NCBI GenBank assembly: GCA_963732795.1
Contig: CAVTAV010000005.1
Span: forward strand, 72,777 to 136,776
Source: CAVTAV01 sp963732795
Lineage (GTDB): Bacteria; Pseudomonadota; Alphaproteobacteria; CAVTAV01
Reading direction: 5' to 3'
DNA: 64,000 bases
The stretch's first letter is position 1. Every line of letters begins with the position of its first letter. Positions 19,681 to 27,587 of the stretch are shown here, piece after piece. The position numbers and the translations under genes are program-made. Below the pieces are notes generated by a model that saw nothing but the letters and a program-made list of their open reading frames with translations, made no database searches and was not told where the DNA came from.

Positions 19681-20190
19681 CTATTTCTTTCGGAAGGAAT
19701 CGAGGGTGACGACGTTGTCCTGGGCGCCGGTCGGGACCGGATCACCCGCCTCGGCCGAGGGATGGCCGCCGCCGCGCGAGGATTTGCGCACCGCCTGGCT
19801 GGCCTTCGAGCTCTTTTCCTCGACCTGGCTGACCCGGAACTGAAGGCCGAACTGGACGCTCGGATCCAGGAAGCCGATTACCGAATCGAAGGGGATGACG
19901 AGGCGCTCGGGCACGCCGGAAAAGCTGAGATTGACCTCGAAATGGCTCGGCCGGATCACCAACCCCCAGAACTGATGCTGGAGGACGATGGTCATCTCTG
20001 TCGGATAGCGTTCCTTGAGATAGGCCGGCAGGCTGACGCCGTCCTCGCCGGTCGCGAAGGCGACGTAATAGTGATGGTCGCCCTTCAGGCCGTTGACCGC
20101 AACGTCGGCAAGGATGTCGCGCACCACGCCCCGAAGCGCGTTCTGCACCATCCCGTCATAGTCGAAGTCTGCGTTGTCGCTTTTCATCAT
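19681..20190 (-). CDS. sspB: SspB-type ClpXP adaptor protein
   Basis: Alphaproteobacterial SspB delivers ssrA-tagged proteins to ClpXP. The 169-residue product begins MMKSDNADFDYDGMVQNALRGVVRDIL and has the beta-barrel domain HHYYVAFATGEDGVSLPAYLKERYPTEMTIVLQHQFWGLVIRPSHFEVNLSFSGVPERLVIPFDSVIGFLDPSVQFGLQF, typical of the alpha-type fold, then a charged flexible linker and a C-terminal VVTLDSFRKK resembling the ClpX-docking tail. The upstream in-frame extension to 20235 is not conserved-looking. The tmRNA gene that makes the tag lies 1.5 kb away, and clpS/clpA, which handle related substrates, are at 31 kb. Confidence 0.88.
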   Translation of the reverse strand: MMKSDNADFDYDGMVQNALRGVVRDILADVAVNGLKGDHHYYVAFATGEDGVSLPAYLKERYPTEMTIVLQHQFWGLVIRPSHFEVNLSFSGVPERLVIPFDSVIGFLDPSVQFGLQFRVSQVEEKSSKASQAVRKSSRGGGHPSAEAGDPVPTGAQDNVVTLDSFRKK

Positions 20191-20355
20191 CGGACATCCA
20201 TCTGGTCGCAAGACCCTAGGACGCGCCAAGACCATACGCGGCAGCTACTCTTCCACCCTAGTCGTTTGACGGACCCCAGTCCCGTTTCTTGTTTATCTTT
20301 TATACGGCTTCGGCGGGCGCTGACCGAGTCAATTTTTGGGACCCTTTCAAATATC

Positions 20356-20388
20356 TTGTGGACAAAAATCCGATAGATTTGTGGACAA
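20356..20388. repeat. Direct repeat TTGTGGACAA, two copies 23 bp apart
   Basis: TTGTGGACAA occurs at 20356-20365 and 20379-20388 in the AT-rich stretch between sspB and arsR. Read on the minus strand each is TTGTCCACAA, one base from the DnaA-box core TTATCCACA. It may be a regulatory site of sspB; nothing else supports a replication function. Confidence 0.5.
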
Positions 20389-20448
20389 TTTTCTTGAGCA
20401 GCGGTGCGCCCTGTCGCGGGGCTTGAAATCGCTGGAATTTTCATGCAT

Positions 20449-20472
20449 ACATATGAACACGTGTTCATATGT
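20449..20472. promoter_or_regulatory. Perfect 24-bp palindrome, predicted ArsR/SmtB operator
   Basis: ACATATGAACAC is followed directly by its exact reverse complement GTGTTCATATGT. The inner TGAACA-n2-TGTTCA-type core with AT flanks is the known operator form of SmtB/CzrA-class zinc repressors. It ends 19 bases before the ATG of the adjacent arsR-type gene and overlaps the likely promoter (TTGAAA near 20424 and a -10-like TAGTAT near 20473), so binding would repress the regulator and the efflux gene together. Confidence 0.85.
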
Positions 20473-20491
20473 AGTATAGGATTCGGTAACC

Positions 20492-20824
20492 ATGTGGAAC
20501 CCCGACGATAGGGTGACGACCGACCTCGCGGACATCTTCAAACAGCTCGGCGACGCGTCGCGACTCCGAATCGCCCTGTGTTGCATGGAGGCCGATGTGT
20601 GCGTGACGGACATCGCCGAACGTCTCAGATTGTCGCCTTCGCTGGTCAGTCATCATCTGCGTCTGCTGCGCGCCGCGCGACTCGTCCGCGCCGACCGACG
20701 CGGCAAGCAGGTCTATTACAGCCTCGCCGATTCGCATGTGCGTTCCGTGCTCGACGACATGATGGAGCACGTCTCGGAACGATACGAAACGGCGCTCGTG
20801 CCGGTGAAAGGAGGGAAGCGATGA
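20492..20824 (+). CDS. ArsR/SmtB-family metal-responsive repressor
   Basis: A 110-residue winged-helix repressor. The DNA-recognition region reads CVTDIAERLRLSPSLVSHHLRLLRAARLVRADRRGKQVYYSLAD. The last helix carries DSHVRSVLDDMMEHVSE, an exact D-x-H-x10-H-x2-E arrangement, which is the alpha-5 zinc/cobalt-sensing site of SmtB, CzrA and NmtR-like proteins; this is stronger evidence for a Zn or Co sensor than for an arsenic sensor. The gene overlaps the downstream CDF efflux gene by four bases (ATGA) and lies under a perfect palindromic operator, so it is very likely autoregulated and co-transcribed with the pump. Confidence 0.92.
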   Translation: MWNPDDRVTTDLADIFKQLGDASRLRIALCCMEADVCVTDIAERLRLSPSLVSHHLRLLRAARLVRADRRGKQVYYSLADSHVRSVLDDMMEHVSERYETALVPVKGGKR

Positions 20825-21453
20825 GCGACGACTGCTGCGCCGTCGGCGACCACGATGCGACGGGGCCGTTCCGCCGCGTGCTTTGGATCGTGCTCGCGAT
20901 CAACATGGGCATGTTCCTCATCGAGGTCGCATCGGGCCTGTTGTCGGGATCGGTCGCGTTGCAGGCCGACGCGTTGGATTTCCTCAAGGATTCCGACCAC
21001 TTACGCGCATGACTTTGATGGTGTTGCAGCATTCGCTCAAATGGCGCGCTTCGGCCGCGATGATCAAAGGCATCGCGATGGCGGGCCTGGGCGGTTACGT
21101 GCTGGCGATGGCCGCGTATCGCACCTTCGTGCTCGGCGTACCGGACGCGGAAGTGATGAGCATCGTGGGCGTGGTCGCCCTTATCGCGAATGTCGTAAGT
21201 GCCGCGATTCTGTATCGCTTCCGCGAAGGCGACGCCAATGTGCGATCCGTCTGGCTGTGCAGCCGCAACGATGCGATCGGCAATATCGCCGTTATCGCGC
21301 GCGGGCGTCGCGGTCTATTTCACCAACACGCCGTGGCCGGATCTGATCGTCGCGATGCTGATGGCCTGGCTCTCGCTCTGGAGCGCTGGACAGATCATCC
21401 GCCACGCCCGCGACGATCTAAGAGAGCACGAGGCGGCGCAGGCGGCGGAATAA
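20821..21453 (+). CDS. CDF-family cation efflux transporter (frame-broken)
   Basis: A six-helix cation-diffusion-facilitator protein of about 210 residues exporting divalent metal in exchange for protons. It starts MSDDCCAVGDHDA, whose Cys/His/Asp residues can bind metal, followed by helix 1 VLWIVLAINMGMFLIEVASG and helix 2 with ALQADALDFLGDSATYA-type sequence when two inserted bases near 20995-21008 are removed. VWLCSRNDAIGNIAVIAAGVAVYF, the second metal-site helix, needs removal of one more base near 21300. It lacks a long cytosolic C-terminal domain. Translation is coupled to the upstream zinc-sensor gene by ATGA overlap. Zn(II) or Co(II) is the likely substrate, inferred from that regulator. 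Confidence 0.86.
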
Positions 21454-21463
21454 ATACAACGCC

Positions 21464-21600
21464 GTCGTCCCGGACGCGATGCAGCATGAAATGCTGCTTC
21501 GCAGAGCCGGGACCCATCGTCGATCTCCTGAGCCCAAGACCTGGTTCCCGTGTCTGCACCGCACCGTTGGCGCGCTGCGGAGCGCACGGGATGACGATCG
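21464..21600. repeat. Dispersed GTCGTCCCGGAC-type repeat
   Basis: CGTCGTCCCGGACGCGATGC, GCAGCATGAAATGCTGC (a hairpin), GCCGGGACCCATCG and a final GCGCACGGGATGACG make up a long palindromic element of the type often seen in Bradyrhizobiaceae-like genomes. It lies between the CDF gene and the tmRNA terminator, and I see no coding sequence in it. Confidence 0.6.
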
Positions 21601-21610
21601 AAGAAGAGGA

Positions 21611-21650
21611 AAGTGGGCGGGCTTCTGTTGCCCGGTGCCCGCCCGAACCG
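21611..21650 (-). terminator. Rho-independent terminator of the tmRNA gene
   Basis: On the minus strand GGGCGGG and CCCGCCC pair across a 16-base loop and are followed by ACTTTCCTCTTCTT. It begins about 24 bases after the tag stop codons of the tmRNA. Confidence 0.75.
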
Positions 21651-21945
21651 CGCTTGTCACTGGTTATTAAGCAGCGATAGCGAGAGGTGCGTTATCGTTG
21701 GCACCTGTGAGATTGACCCGATAACGGCGGATATCATACCGGGCAAAAGCTACGCCTTTATCACGCACGTCGATCCTAGTTCGCCCCCGTATCCAGAGGT
21801 CAGATGTCAGAAATCAGATATCAGGAACGCGCTCGCTGCACTCTGACATCTGGCAACTGACATCTGGTGGAGGCGCCGGGTACTGCCCCCGGGTCCGTAA
21901 CGCTTATTCCACGCAGTGTTTATCGCCATAGTCGGTTTCCCGACG
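21650..21945 (-). ncRNA. ssrA: Two-piece (permuted) tmRNA gene
   Basis: tmRNA rescues stalled ribosomes. On the minus strand the acceptor piece comes first and ends ACCCGGCGCCTCCACCA with the CCA at 21865. A spacer of about 75 bases follows, then the coding piece starts at 21788 with GGGGGCGAACTAGGATCGAC, the conserved 5' end of the tRNA-like domain. The tag frame runs from 21702 to 21670 and reads A-NDNAPLAIAA, followed by two TAA stops at 21667 and 21664. Acceptor-first order is the circularly permuted form known from Alphaproteobacteria, processed into two RNAs. The spacer contains repeated TCAGATGTCAG-like blocks that can fold. The exact 5' end of the acceptor piece (taken as ~21945) and the 3' end are estimates. 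A terminator follows. Confidence 0.92.
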
Positions 21946-22021
21946 CCCTATATATAAGCCCTATAGGTTAAGGCTTAAAGAGCGTTGGCGAAGCGGATCC
22001 CGAAAAGGTAAACTCCGGCCC

Positions 22022-22817
22022 ATGCGGCAATATCACGATCTTCTGCGCCATGTCCTCGAAACCGGTGTCGATAAGGGCGACCGGACGGGCACCGGGACGC
22101 GCAGCGTCTTCGGCTATCAGATGCGCATGGATCTGGCCGAGGGCTTCCCGCTGCTGACCACCAAGAAGCTGCATCTGAAGTCGATCATCTACGAGCTTGC
22201 TCTGGTTCCTCGCCGGCGATACCAACATCAAATACCTGAACGAGCACGGCGTTTCGATCTGGGACGAATGGGCGGACGAGCGCGGCGAATTGGGGCCGGT
22301 CTACGGTCATCAGTGGCGCTCCTGGCCGGCGGCGGACGGCGGCACGATCGACCAGATTTCGAACCTGGTCCGCATGATCCGGACCAATCCCGATTCGCGC
22401 CGGCTGATCGTCACCGCCTGGAACCCGGCCGATGTCGACAAGATGGCGCTGCCGCCATGCCATTGCCTGTTCCAGTTCTATGTCGCGAACGGCCGGCTTT
22501 CCTGCCAGCTCTATCAGCGCTCCGCCGACATCTTCCTCGGCGTGCCGTTCAACATCGCGTCTTATGCGCTGCTGACGATGATGATGGCGCAGGTGACGGG
22601 CTTAGAGCCCGGCGAGTTCGTCCACACCTTCGGCGACGCCCACCTCTATTCCAATCACATCGAGCAGGCGCAGGAGCAACTCGGCCGTACGCCCTATCCC
22701 TTGCCCGCGATGCAACTCAATCCGGCCGTGAAGGACATCTTCGGCTTCGATTACGCCGACTTCACGCTCGAAAACTACCGTTTCCACCCGCATATCCCGG
22801 CGAAAGTGGCGGTTTAG
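22022..22817 (+). CDS. thyA: Thymidylate synthase (one frameshift)
   Basis: ThyA methylates dUMP to dTMP with methylene-tetrahydrofolate. The corrected length is 264 residues, identical to the classical enzyme. Motifs: GDRTGTGTRSVFGYQMRMDL, FPLLTTKKLHLKSIIYELLWFL, GPVYGHQWRSW, the catalytic Cys in ALPPCHCLFQFYV, RLSCQLYQRSADIFLGVPFNIASYALL and the end HPHIPAKVAV. A single inserted base near 22198 turns GAGCTGCTCTGG into GAGCTTGCTCTGG and breaks the frame at the LLWFL motif. folA starts six bases after the stop, so the two form a folate/thymidylate operon, logical because ThyA produces the dihydrofolate that FolA reduces. Confidence 0.95.
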
Positions 22818-22823
22818 CGCCCC

Positions 22824-23312
22824 GTGAAGATCAGCCTCATCGCGGCCGTCGCCGAGAACGGTGTGATCGGCAAGGATGGAGACCTTGCCGTACGCATCTC
22901 CGCCGACTTGAAGCGCTTCAAGGCCCTCACCATGGGCAAGCCCCTGATCACCGGCCGCAAGAATTACGACTCCATCGGCCGCCCGCTGCCGGGCCGCAAG
23001 AACATCGTGATCACCCGCCGCAAGGACTATGCGCCCGAGGGCGTCGTCGTCGTCCATTCCTTCGACGAAGCCTTGCGCGCCGCCGAGCTCGCCGAGGAAG
23101 TCATGGTCATGGGCGGCGCCGACATCTTCGCCCTCGCATTGCCGCGCGCGGACAAATTCTACCTCACCGAAATCCACGCCACTCCCGAAGGCAACGTCTT
23201 CATGCCGCCCTGGAACCGCGACGAATGGCGCGAGGTTTTCCGCGAGGATTACCCCGCCGAGGGCGATACGCCGGCCTTTAGCTTTGTGGATTTGGAGCGC
23301 GTGCGAGCCTAG
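22824..23312 (+). CDS. folA: Dihydrofolate reductase
   Basis: A 162-residue DHFR, starting GTG at 22824. It has the N-terminal ISLIAAVAENGVIGKDG strand, the catalytic acid in SADLKRFKALTMGKPLITGRKNYDSIG, GRKNIVITRR, VMVMGGADIFALALP and the end WREVFREDYP. One oddity: the Met20 loop, usually LPWR, reads LAVR (codons CTT GCC GTA CGC near 22885-22896). An inserted T plus a lost base nearby would give LPYR, so this may be a compensated pair of sequence errors, not a real loop change. It forms an operon with thyA. Confidence 0.94.
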   Translation: MKISLIAAVAENGVIGKDGDLAVRISADLKRFKALTMGKPLITGRKNYDSIGRPLPGRKNIVITRRKDYAPEGVVVVHSFDEALRAAELAEEVMVMGGADIFALALPRADKFYLTEIHATPEGNVFMPPWNRDEWREVFREDYPAEGDTPAFSFVDLERVRA

Positions 23313-23349
23313 AGCTCAATGGTCTTAGGTTGAATCGGTCAGCTTCGTC

Positions 23350-23436
23350 CGCTCATTCCGGCGAAAGCCGGAATCTCGTGTCGCCAGGCCCGCGGCTTGT
23401 CTCGCCCAGATCCCGGCTTCCGCCGGGATGAGCGGG
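23350..23436. repeat. Intergenic inverted repeat, CATTCCGGCGAAAGCCGGAAT family
   Basis: CATTCCGGCGAAAGCCGGAA and, about 40 bases later, ATCCCGGCTTCCGCCGGGAT form two hairpins that can also pair with each other. The element lies between the convergent folA and ubiX genes. A shorter relative with CCCGCGAAAGCGGGAATGAC is at 45419-45451. Confidence 0.7.
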
Positions 23437-23469
23437 TAAGAGTGTCAGCCTAAACACATCCCACTCGGG

Positions 23470-24040
23470 CTACTCCGGCCGCGCGCCCTCCCAGCGTTTG
23501 ACGATGCCGGGATCGAGGTCGAACAGGTCGAGGATGCGGCCGACGGATTGGTTGATGATGTCGTCGATCGTCTGCGGGCGGGTGTACATCGCGGGCATGG
23601 GCGGGGCGATGATGGCGCCGATTAGGGCGGCTTCGTGCATGAGGCGGAGATGGCCGGCATGGAGCGGGGTTTCGCGCGGCATCAGGACGAGGCGACGGCC
23701 TTCCTTCAGCGTTACGTCGGCGGCGCGGACGATGAGGTTGTCGGCATAGGAATTGGCGACGCCCGACAGGGTCTTGATCGAGCAGGGGGCGACGATCATG
23801 CCGGCGGTCTTGAAGGACCCGCTGGCGATCGAGGCCGCCATGTCGGTCGTCTTGTGGACCGTGTCGGCGAGGGCCTCGACGTCCTTCACGGCCCAGTCGG
23901 TTTCGAGCGCGATGTTCATCCGCGCGGTGGGGCTCATGATGAGGTGGGTTTCGACGTCGTCGAGGAGCTTAAGGGTTTCGAGCAAGCCGAATGCCGTAGA
24001 TCAGCCCGCTCGCGCCCGTCATGCCGACGATCAGCCGCAT
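23470..24040 (-). CDS. ubiX: Flavin prenyltransferase UbiX (one frameshift)
   Basis: UbiX makes the prenylated FMN cofactor used by UbiD decarboxylases in ubiquinone synthesis. The start at 24040 reads MRLIVGMTGASGLIYGIRLLE, the flavin-binding N-terminus. Later motifs: DDVETHLIMSPTARMNI, ASIASGSFKTAGMIVAPCSIKTLSGVANSYADNLIVRAADVTLKEGRRLVLMPRETPLHAGHLRLMHEAALIGAIIAPPMPAMY and the C-terminal VGRILDLFDL. About 189 residues, normal. An extra base near 23984 (CTGCTC read as CTTGCTC on the gene strand) breaks the frame after the first 20 residues. It overlaps the end of panC by ten bases and is co-transcribed with it. The partner UbiD is not in the window. Confidence 0.94.
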
Positions 24041-24937
24041 CGCCCGGGCCTCACTTTCCTCGGCGGGATCGGCATGTTGTCGATCAGCCGCGTCTTGCCG
24101 ATGAAGACCGCGCCGAAAACCCGCGCCGGGCGGTCGATGGTCGTGGCCGGCTCCAGGGTCTCGGCGTCGCGGACTTCGAGATAGTCGACCTTGTCGATGC
24201 CCGAATCGGTCAACAGCTTGCGGGCGTTTTGGACGCGCCGGCCGAAATCGTCCGGCCGTTTCGAAATCTCGATGGCGAGCGCCGAAAGCACCCAGGGAAA
24301 CTGCTTGGCGAGCGCGCGCTCCTCGGCGCTGAGATAGGCGTTGCGCGACGACATCGCGAGTCCGTCCTCCTCCCGCACCGTCTCGGCGCCGACGATCTTG
24401 ACCGGAATGTCGAGATCGGCCGTCGCGCGCTTGATGACCTGGAGCTGCTGGTAGTCCTTCTCGCCGAACACCGCGATATCGGGCTGTGCCTGGTTCAAAA
24501 GCTTGGAGACGACGGTCGCCACGCCGTCGAAATGGCCGGGCCGGGACGCGCCGCAAAGGCCCTCGCTCATCCCGCCGACATGAACCGTCGTCGCGGAACC
24601 CTCCGGATACATTTCGTCGACCGTCGGGGCATAGAGCAGGTCGCAGCGCGCCTTGATCAGCTTCTCGACATCGGCCGCTTCCTGGCGGGGGTATTTCTCG
24701 AAGTCCTCGGTGGGGCCGAACTGGGTCGGATTGACGAAGATCGAGACCACGACCTTGTCGACCCGCCGCCGGGCCGCCTGCAGGAGCGAGATATGGCCGT
24801 CGTGAAGCGCGCCCATGGTCGGCACCAGCGCGACCGCGAGATTGTCGCGCCGCCATTTGGCGACCTCGGCCCTGAGATCGGCCGACCTTGCGGACGATCG
24901 GCAGCAGTTTCGGCTGTTTCTTGGGTGCTTCGGCCAT
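24031..24937 (-). CDS. panC: Pantoate--beta-alanine ligase (frameshift near start)
   Basis: PanC joins pantoate and beta-alanine with ATP to make pantothenate, the precursor of CoA. Motifs: VALVPTMGALHDGHISLLQAAR with the HxGH nucleotide-binding motif, VVVSIFVNPTQFGPTEDFEKYPR, ATTVHVGGMSEGLCGASRPGHFDGVATVVSKLLN, VFGEKDYQQLQVIKR, EEDGLAMSSRNAYLS with the KMSKS-like segment, and PATTIDRPARVFGAVFIGKTRLIDN. The start MAEAPKKQPKLLPIVRKV at 24937 is in a different frame from the body because of one inserted base near 24883. ubiX follows with a short overlap. CoaD, a later CoA-pathway enzyme, is at 45.5 kb. Confidence 0.94.
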
Positions 24938-25041
24938 GGCCGGCGGACTATAGGAGAAGCCGGGGCGGTTTCCAACATTGCTTGCGCTCAAAAGGTGCCG
25001 CGCACACTTACTTCCATGATGTATTCGATTATCATCCGGCC

Positions 25042-25750
25042 ATGACCCAAAAGAACCGGCCCATAACGCCCAAAAAGGGCACGGACAACGTTGCCGCCTT
25101 TCTCGATAAGGTCGCGCGGACGCCTGCGCCCGCGAGCGACGGCGGAACCGGCCGGCTGATCTTCGCCATGGACGCGACCATGAGCCGCCAGCCGACCTGG
25201 GACCGCGCCATCCACATCCAGAGCGAGATGTTCGCCGCGACCGACGATATCGGCGGGCTCGCGATGCAGCTCGTCTTCTTCCGGGGCTTCGGCGAGTGCA
25301 AGGCGTCGCGCTGGATGTCGTCTGCGGAGCCGCTCGCCCGGGCGATGCAGAAGGTCCATTGCATGGGCGGGTTCACCCAGATCGAGCGGGTGCTCAAGCA
25401 CGCGATGAAAGAGGCCAAGGAAGCGCAAGATCGCCGCGCTGGTTTATGTCGGCGATGCCTGCGAGGAGGCGATCGATCCCTTGTGCGGGCTCGCGGGCGA
25501 GCTCGGGCTTCTGGGCGTCAAGGCCTTCATGTTCCAGGAAGGCGCCAATGCCTTCACCCATCAGGCCTATGAGAGCATTGCCCAACTCACCGGCGGGGCC
25601 TATTGCCGGTTCGACGCCTCGAGCGCGCAGCAGCTTCGCGATCTCCTCAAAGCCGTGGCGGTCTATGCCGCCGGCGGGCGCAAGGCGCTCGAATCCTATG
25701 GCCGGTCGGCCGGGTCCGGCATCGCCGGTCTCATCGAGCAGCTCAGATAG
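25042..25750 (+). CDS. vWA-like domain protein (one frameshift)
   Basis: A cytoplasmic protein of about 235 residues with a von Willebrand factor A-like fold. The MIDAS motif appears as FAMDATMSRQPTWD (DxTxS, about residues 42-52), followed by VFFRGFGECKASRWMSS, CMGGFTQIERVLKHA, and, after removal of an inserted C near 25425, KIAALVYVGDACEEAIDPL and GGAYCRFDASSAQQLRDLL. The adjacent downstream gene, 9 bases on, encodes a membrane protein with a J domain; this pair recurs in Alphaproteobacteria, suggesting a shared but undefined chaperone-linked role. The start ATG at 25042 has GGCC but no strong Shine-Dalgarno. Confidence 0.78.
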
Positions 25751-25759
25751 GCCTGTCGG

Positions 25760-26497
25760 ATGCTCTGGTTCTTTGCCGGCGTCGCCGCCCTGATCCTCGT
25801 CTTGCTGATCGGCAAATGGTTCAGCAAAGCCAATCCGGTGACCCTGGCGAGGAACCTGCGCCGCATCGGGGGCGTCGCGCTGCTGGCGTTCGGGGCCTTC
25901 ATGGGTATTCGGGGAGTTATTCCGCTGGCGGGCCTCGCGGCGATCGGAGGGTGGATGCTTCTGACCGGGCGGCCGCTTTCCCTGTTCGGCGGGCCGTTCC
26001 GCGGCATGGCCGGCGGCGCGCGCTCGTCCGGCCAGACCTCGACCGTCGATACCGAGACGATCCGCATGACCCTCGACCATGATACCGGCGAGATGGACGG
26101 CACGGTGATCAAGGGGCCGTTCGCGGGCCGGACCCTGTCGGCCATGAGCTTTCCCGACCTCGCGATGCTCCATCACGACTGCCGGACGAGCGATCCCAAC
26201 GCCGCGCAGCTTCTCGAAGCCTATCTCGACCGGGTGCACAAGGATGCCTGGCGCGTCCATCAGGATGGGCGGGACGAGGGGGCGTCGCAGGCCGGCTCGA
26301 AACAGGCGCGGTCCCCCGGCGGCATGGATATCGAGGAAGCCTACGCCACGCTCGGCCTCTCGCCGGGCGCGAGCAAGGACGAAATCAAGGCCGCCCATCA
26401 CCGGCTGATGAAACGCCTCCATCCCGACCAGGGCGGCTCCACATTCCTCGCTTCGAAGATCAATCAAGCGAAGGATGTGTTGTTGAAAACCCTTTGA
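25760..26497 (+). CDS. Membrane-anchored J-domain protein (DnaJ/Tim14-like)
   Basis: A 245-residue protein with one or two N-terminal transmembrane helices (LWFFAGVAALILVLLIGKWF, residues 2-21; VALLAFGAFMGIRGVIPLAGLAAIGGWMLL, about 40-69), a cytosolic linker and a C-terminal J domain (about 190-245): DIEEAYATLGLSPGASKDEIKAAHHRLMKRLHPDQGGSTFLASKINQAKDVL. The HPD tripeptide needed to stimulate DnaK ATPase is present, and the truncated J domain resembles Tim14/Pam18. It likely recruits DnaK to the membrane or to the upstream vWA protein, inferred from the tight spacing of 9 bases. Confidence 0.85.
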   Translation: MLWFFAGVAALILVLLIGKWFSKANPVTLARNLRRIGGVALLAFGAFMGIRGVIPLAGLAAIGGWMLLTGRPLSLFGGPFRGMAGGARSSGQTSTVDTETIRMTLDHDTGEMDGTVIKGPFAGRTLSAMSFPDLAMLHHDCRTSDPNAAQLLEAYLDRVHKDAWRVHQDGRDEGASQAGSKQARSPGGMDIEEAYATLGLSPGASKDEIKAAHHRLMKRLHPDQGGSTFLASKINQAKDVLLKTL

Positions 26498-26646
26498 CCG
26501 ACGTCAAAACCCGCTCATTCGGTCAGTTGCATTATTCCCTCAGGGGGGCTAGACCGCGTTTTAACCAAAAGGCAACAAAGACCTGGATAGAAACGATTTC
26601 TCGGGGCGTTATAAGCAATTCATTCCTCCCAACTGCGTAAGTCCTC

Positions 26647-27531
26647 ATGTCCGGCAACGCGATAAGACCCATTCGGAAGGCCGTATTCCCGGTCGGCGGC
26701 CTCGGCACCCGGTTTTTGCCGGCGACCAAGTCCATGCCGAAGGAAATGCTACCGGTGGTGGATAAACCGCTCATTCAATATGCCGTCGAGGAGGCGCGCG
26801 CCGCGGGGATCGAGGAATTCCTGTTCGTCACCGGCCGCGGCAAGACCGCGATTGAGGATCATTTCGACCAGTCCGAGGGTCTGGAGAGCCTGCTCCTGGA
26901 TCGCGGCAAGACCGACATCGTCGAAGAGCTCCGGGCGACCATCCCGCCGGCGGGACAGGTCTGCTATACGCGGCAGCAGGAGCCGAAGGGGCTCGGTCAC
27001 GCCGTCTGGTGCGCGCGCCGGATGATCGGCGACGAGCCCTTTGCGGTCCTTCTGGCCGATGACCTGATCAAAGCCGACACGCCCTGCCTTAAGCAGATGG
27101 TCGACGCCTATGAAAAGGTCGGCGGAAGCATGGTGGCGGTGATGGATGTCGCCCGGCCCGATACGCGGCGCTACGGCGTGCTTGATCCGGGCGCGACGAA
27201 CGGCCGGATGGTCGAGGTCAAGGGGCTCGTGGAAAAGCCCCAGCCCGACAAAGCACCCTCGACCCTGGCGATCGTCGGGCGCTACATTCTGCAGCCGCAA
27301 GTGCTGGATCGCCTGGAGAACACCAAGCGGGGCGAGGGCGGCGAGATTCAGCTCACCGACGCCATGGCGAGCACGATCCCGGACGGACCGTTCCACGGCT
27401 ACCGGTTCGAAGGCACCCGTTTCGACTGCGGTGACAAGGTGGGCTTCATCGGAGCGAATATCGCCTTCGCGCTGTCGCGGCCGGATATGGCGGACGGCGT
27501 CTCGGCCTATATCAAGAATCTGGTGCCCTAG
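26647..27531 (+). CDS. galU: UTP--glucose-1-phosphate uridylyltransferase
   Basis: GalU makes UDP-glucose from UTP and glucose-1-phosphate. The 294-residue intact frame starts MSGNAIRPIRKAVFPVGGLGTRFLPATKSMPKEMLPVVDKPLIQYAVEEA, the nucleotide-binding loop of the family. Further motifs: EFLFVTGRGKTAIEDHFD, QQEPKGLGHAVWCAR, FAVLLADDLI with the metal Asp residues, GLVEKPQPDKAPS and GYRFEGTRFDCGDKVGFI. It is followed by ugd and a phosphomannomutase/phosphoglucomutase; together they convert hexose phosphate to UDP-glucose and UDP-glucuronate for envelope polysaccharides. Confidence 0.97.
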   Translation: MSGNAIRPIRKAVFPVGGLGTRFLPATKSMPKEMLPVVDKPLIQYAVEEARAAGIEEFLFVTGRGKTAIEDHFDQSEGLESLLLDRGKTDIVEELRATIPPAGQVCYTRQQEPKGLGHAVWCARRMIGDEPFAVLLADDLIKADTPCLKQMVDAYEKVGGSMVAVMDVARPDTRRYGVLDPGATNGRMVEVKGLVEKPQPDKAPSTLAIVGRYILQPQVLDRLENTKRGEGGEIQLTDAMASTIPDGPFHGYRFEGTRFDCGDKVGFIGANIAFALSRPDMADGVSAYIKNLVP

Positions 27532-27587
27532 GGCCGATGGGCGCTATTGCTCGAAACGTCACATTGGCGGGATAAGAAGAGGCTGAC

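Noticed and set aside
20356..20388. A replication origin suggested by DnaA-box-like repeats
   Set aside because: There are only two imperfect boxes, no AT-rich unwinding cluster, and no dnaA, parA or other origin genes nearby.
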